This document shows, piece by piece, positions 59,401 through 64,000 of a stretch of DNA of 64,000 nt (its first letter is position 1; each line of letters begins with the position of its first letter). Where the stretch lies: assembly GCA_013397455.1 (NCBI GenBank), contig VYZB01000533.1:525801-589800 (forward strand), read 5' to 3'. A program made the position numbers and the translations under genes. The notes beneath the pieces were generated by a model, which made no database searches, was not told the origin of the DNA, and saw only the letters and a program-made list of their open reading frames with translations. This stretch comes from Crotophaga sulcirostris (lineage: Eukaryota > Chordata > Aves > Cuculiformes > Crotophagidae).

Positions 59401-62400
59401 CAGCAAAATGGTTCTGCTGTATTACAGTGAATCCCTGCCCAGGACTGTGCCTATGCTCATCACAAAGGGATCTTTAAAAACAGTGGAAAACCATAGCCTG
59501 CATAATACCCTCCTCTCTGCCTCATTTGTGCTGCACAGGAATGGATCACAGGACACTTCTTTACCTGCTGCCATGTCTCTTCTTGCAAACAACTGGATAT
59601 GTGCTCTGCTGTAGGGCAAGAGGCGAGAAAGCAGGGTGTGCTGCCCCTGGTGAGCTGTGTCTGCTGACTTCACTTCAGTTGCAAACATACCTGTGCTCTG
59701 GCAGCATCTGGGCCTAGTGGATAAGAGCATTAACCAGTCTTGCAGGACAGTGTGGGAGAGAGAGAGAGTTGAATTTAGAAATATGCATCAAGAGCTTTGC
59801 AGGGGTATCCATGCTGGATTACAGAAGGCTGAGACAGTAAAGACATCCACTGCCCATTTAGGGGTTTTAGCTAGCTCCTTTTAACATGTCACCAATATGT
59901 AAATGTATGTGGGTGTGTGTCTGTGTGCATTTTTGAGACCCCTTTACACACATTTCCAGATTCCATCTGATACAAAGGCTCTAAGGATTGAAGGGAATCC
60001 AACCTACCACCAACCACATTTGAAATGAAGAGTTGTTGTTACAAAGAAGCCTGATGTTATGTTTAAGAACCTAGCCCATGTTGCATCTGGGTGGTTTTCT
60101 ATGGGGAGTCCAAAATAAAGCATAAAGTCTGTCTTCCTCTTCAGGGGACATCTAGTTTGAGTGTTAGGCACAAAAGAATATATAGACAGGGCCAGAAGAC
60201 CACATACAACAAGGAGACAACATCAATTAGCAAGGCAAACATTGTTGTGTTACCCCTACGGCTTAACTTTGGAGGCATCTCAGCAAAAGAGAGTGCTTGG
60301 GAGGGCTGGGAAGAATAATATGGTAGTTGTGCAGATGTTAATCATTGCAGACAGGACTCATGTTCTCATCTTACTAGCCTCAGTCTTAATAATCCTCAGA
60401 AATCCTGTGGCACCGAATTCTACAAGGGTCTCGAGAGGCTGCTATGTCTCCTAAGGTGCTCCACGAGGTGAATGATAGGGCAAGAACTGGCTCTGAGACC
60501 TCTTTAAAAGGTAAGTCAGGCAAATCATGTTTAGCTTTATAAAGTGATAGAAGTCCCCAGAGGAAGGTGGAAAGAAGAGCAGACCATTCTCAGTGACAGT
60601 AACATGTGTGTTCTTTCAAGACAGTTGGCAAAGGAGATCTCTTTTCCAGAAGCCTCTGTGGTGTCCATGATCATGTTTCCCATAGCCCTTGCTGGAAAGA
60701 GCATTGCAGCAGAATACCCTCAAGTTCTTTCCAGTATCAGCAGCAAAGCAAGATATCGTGAAGACAGTCATTATCAAAGCCACCTCCTTTACCTGCTGAC
60801 CTGTTATCTTAGGATGGACAGTTTTAGGTGAGGAAAAACAAGCACCAAATGTTAGAGAGGGAAATCCCTCTGTTGTCGAACTGGGACAATCCATGGCTAC
60901 GTTTAACTTGTACTGAGTCTAGGTTTCGGTTTCTTCATGTCATGCCTAAGACCCTCATAAACTGTTTCATTAAGATTCAAAGGCAGGCTTGTATTTGGCA
61001 TTTTCCTTAGTTCCTTACTTGATAGATGGTATTTTCAGGGGCTGGACCTCCCAGCTCTCTCTCCTTCTCTAACTCAAATTGTGTTTATACTTTGGCTGTA
61101 AAATACACTTCCACAAAGGAGTTTGAAGTATGCCTTTTCATCTGGGAAATACATTTATTTTGCCAGATTGTGTCTATTAAATCTTCAATTTCAAGACCTT
61201 CAGAAATGGGAGAAATTATTCTTCTTTTAAGTAAGAAGACATCAATACTACCTCAAGAGTTTCTTCAGTATTTAGGTCTTCTAAAGGAGCCTGAGAGAAT
61301 TGCATGCTCCTTGTCCCACCTTCTTACCACACTGCAAATTCTCCCAGAGTGAAAGAAATATTATATGGTTGCAGACATAATTTAGATAGTGTCTCACCCA
61401 CTGTAGACACTGCTCAGATATGAGGAAACACAATCACAAATTTAATTTCTTAATAGCTTTTTGTCTCTTTTCTAGAACTGCGCACCAATCATATTTATTG
61501 CTTAAAAACTCAGTAATTGCTCGTGTTCTTAGATCCAGTAGCTTTCCTCAGTGCTAAACTACAACTGCCCCTCATCTCTTCATGTGCTTTATTTCAAATC
61601 AGAATAAACTACTGCAATCTTAACAATATCTTCTGAAATTATCAGAGTTGCAAGATGTGCTGTGGATTTAAACCACAGTTTTCCAATGTACCTGAGACTG
61701 GTCACAAGGTTGAGCACACTGAAGTACCATAGTACTCCCTGTCCTGCCATGGTCTCCTGTTAGATTGCTTTAACTACCCTGCTTGGCTAATGATATTTTC
61801 TCCTTCTCCCTGAAAAGATCTATTAACTGCATCGGTTGCTGGATAGCTCAGAGTCCTTCTTGGGATTTACGTCTCTTGCACAGAACTATAAATCTCTGTC
61901 TTGATTTGATTTTAATGAAATTCACTTTAATGCTTGTCAGAAGTCTTTGCTTTTCTTTAGTACTTTTTAGTTGAGTGATAACTCACTGGACTTTGAAGCA
62001 ACACATTTTCCTTGTCACTAATTACGTTTAAGCAGACTGGGTTTCCTTTTATTTTTCTGTGAGGAAAAGCATTAATATAAAAAATCAAGGACGTTAGACA
62101 AATGCAATTTTGATTACCCATCTTTCATGGGATACAATTGGATGTTAAAGGAAGTCAGTCTTTGGTAACTGTGGTACTGTCTGCTTTTAAATCCCCTCAT
62201 CTTCTTTTACATTACATTCTCATTTCTTTATGGGCAGACCTGCTTCAACTTCAGCTGCTTCACTACTGAAAAAAGCACTGCTCTGTTTGAGCACAGGTAC
62301 TGTTTTACCTAGTTCAGGAGACAGGAAAACCCCAGCTGCACTTGTGAGTGTAGATTGTCGAGAAATAGCCTATTGATGAAAATGAGTGTGATTGATTGCC

Positions 62401-63906
62401 TGGCATGAAAAAGGAGTTACACTATCAGGCAAGTATGGAAGACCGTTTCCTCTCTTATCTTATTATCAGTAGTCTGATGAGACTAGAGAATATGAAAATG
62501 GTCCCCATCAGTTCTTGCATGAAAGTTCACACTGTGCATTTATAGCAGGTGGTTCAAGGAAAGAAGTTCATTGCACACTATCTCCTCTTTACCTGGCACT
62601 TTCAGGGAAAGCACTGTGATTCAGATCACTGACATTAGAAGCCCAAGGAAGATAATAGATATATCCACTTTAGTAAGAGGTAACGTCTACTTCCAAAGTG
62701 CTCCAAAATCAGCAGGGTAGGAGGCGGCTAAGGAAAACAAAATGGCAATTGAGAATTGAACTGCTTTGGGCCAGGCTGAACAAGAAGTGGTGAGAGGGAC
62801 AGAGATACAAAGTTAGACAAATAAGGGTTTTATTCAAACATCACAGCAAATATTTGTTAAGTGATATATGAGCCCTGACCACATGTAGTTTACCCTAAAT
62901 TACCTTTCAGTTGTCCTGGTCAGTTTACATGTTTAACTCCTATTATGGTTTTTTTGCAGAGAAATCCAGATGTATTCTGCTACCATCTGAGCCTATGTAT
63001 TCTTCTCAGGAAGACCACTTATATTTAAGCAAATTGTCCAGACCCAATTTAATGAGGAGGTCCACCAAAGAAAAAAATTACACTAAGATGAGAGGCATGC
63101 ATAAAGAGTTTAGGAAAATCTGTTTCAGTGTAAAGATGATAACTCAAAGTCCAGTATTGTACAACAGGCTAACATTTGTGTGACTTCTATAACCACATTC
63201 TTGGTTATTATCAGGAACTTATAGCATTTTCTGCAGAAAAATATTGACTCTGGAGCTCTTGCCAATAGCTTTGTGCATCTGCCAAAAGTACACATTTTCT
63301 GGTGTTTCCTAACTACACTGAAGCTTTTGCTGTACCAAATCAGTGTAGAGTTCAAGGCAAAAGGAAATGTATGCTCACGTAATGCAAATGCTTGCGCAAA
63401 CAGGCTTGTGAGTTCACTCAGTAGTTTCTGTATCACACCTGCATCTTCTAATGAAATGAAAAAAAATATGAACATAATATGCTGTAAAGTAATGTCTGAT
63501 CCCTGTTCTAGTGGCTAACTACCTCCTTTAAGAGTTTGCAACATATCTAAACATGATTTTTTTTTCAGTTTCAGAGTTTGGGGCAAGTCAAGTCCAACAG
63601 GTTAAGAAGGCCTCACATAGCAGAAATTCCAGAGATGCTAATAAACTTTAATTGAAACACTTCTTCACTTTTCCTTTCTTCATCCAAAAATATTTACCTA
63701 TTTCCAGTGCTGCTCTTGTACAATGAAAATTTTGTATGAGTAGGTAACAGATTTTGTTTTCATCTAGTCAATACGGCCTATTCTCAGTAGAGAAAAATCT
63801 AGATAGAAAATTAAGATCATCATTTTTTTAAAGCTCAAAAACTCACAGTGCATAGAAATCCTTGTTGACTTCATAGAACACCTAGAGTTTTTATAAATAT
63901 ATCAAT
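47479..63906. other. Intergenic region, no gene recognised
   Basis: About 16.4 kb. All open frames are at most about 120 codons with no recognisable domain or splice-flanked exon. Simple-sequence patches occur: AT/TATA-rich near 49960-50010, (CA)n with flanking TA near 57305-57345, and (GA)7 at 59755-59768. No tRNA, rRNA or known ncRNA was recognised. Confidence 0.6.
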
Positions 63907-64000
63907 GGTAGAAAGAAGGGTGGCAGCGACCTCCACTCCTTGTTAGATGTGGAAGGAAATACAGTAACCAAAGATGCAGAGAAGGCTGAGGTACTTAATG
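63907..64000 (+). mobile_element. CR1 LINE ORF2 fragment, runs off right edge
   Basis: From about 63928 the forward frame reads DLHSLLDVEGNTVTKD followed by AEKAEVLN, stop-free to the window end. The EKAEVLN motif, preceded by a variable G-x-L/V-T-x-D segment, is typical of CR1 ORF2 between the endonuclease and reverse transcriptase domains. It is a more 5' part of CR1 than the other copies here, so the element may be longer. The left boundary is approximate. Confidence 0.75.

Noticed and set aside
1..64000. CRISPR arrays, operons, prophage or bacterial-type mobile elements
   Set aside because: The window is plainly vertebrate nuclear DNA. No regularly spaced repeats or bacterial gene layout are present.
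1..64000. Endogenous retrovirus or LTR
   Set aside because: No gag, pol or env motifs and no paired LTR-like ends were recognised. The reverse-transcriptase-like pieces are all CR1 LINE.

Overview
The window is nuclear DNA from a bird. Three things support this. It carries one split vertebrate gene whose protein has the avian C-terminal extension of lipoprotein lipase. It has several copies of the CR1 LINE, the dominant avian retrotransposon, ending in the typical 8-bp ATTCTATG-like tail. It also combines AT-rich intergenic DNA with a CpG-dense first exon. The species cannot be told from this sequence. In chicken LPL lies on chromosome Z, so Z linkage is likely here but is not shown.

Layout. 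1-694: intergenic, with a short imperfect tandem repeat. 694-1800: a minus-strand CR1 3' fragment, broken by a second CR1 tail inserted in the opposite orientation (about 1011-1185). 1801-10835: intergenic, no gene recognised. 10836-11646: a plus-strand CR1 of the same subfamily as the first, with an internal deletion. 11647-22928: intergenic. 22929-23611: an assembly gap (N) covering the distal LPL promoter. 23612-about 24520: CpG island with GC boxes, CCAAT box, octamer, 5' UTR and exon 1. 23990-38811: the complete LPL coding region in ten exons on the plus strand (483 codons plus stop). 38812-about 40860: 3' UTR with three candidate poly(A) signals. 40866 to the end: intergenic, with a short hAT-like DNA transposon remnant (46211-46405), a CR1 tail of another subfamily (47170-47478), and the start of a further CR1 fragment running off the right edge (63907-64000).

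LPL is the only protein-coding host gene I can support. Every splice junction has GT..AG ends and the phases close without a frameshift. Catalytic Ser152, Asp176 and His261, the lid, the heparin-binding basic clusters, the RTKR proprotein-convertase site, the tryptophan loop and the expected cysteines are all present, so the gene looks intact and functional. Exons of the usual vertebrate neighbours (INTS10 on one side, SLC18A1 and ATP6V1B2 on the other) were not recognised in the roughly 23 kb on each side.

I found no new multi-gene system. The observations most worth a second look are: the near-identity of a roughly 215-nt block shared by two inverted CR1 copies 10 kb apart (possible gene conversion); the nested CR1; a GGGGCC-type G-quadruplex run at the start of LPL intron 1; two long T tracts in the LPL 5' UTR; a NAGNAG acceptor next to the signal-peptide cleavage site; and the coding exon 10.
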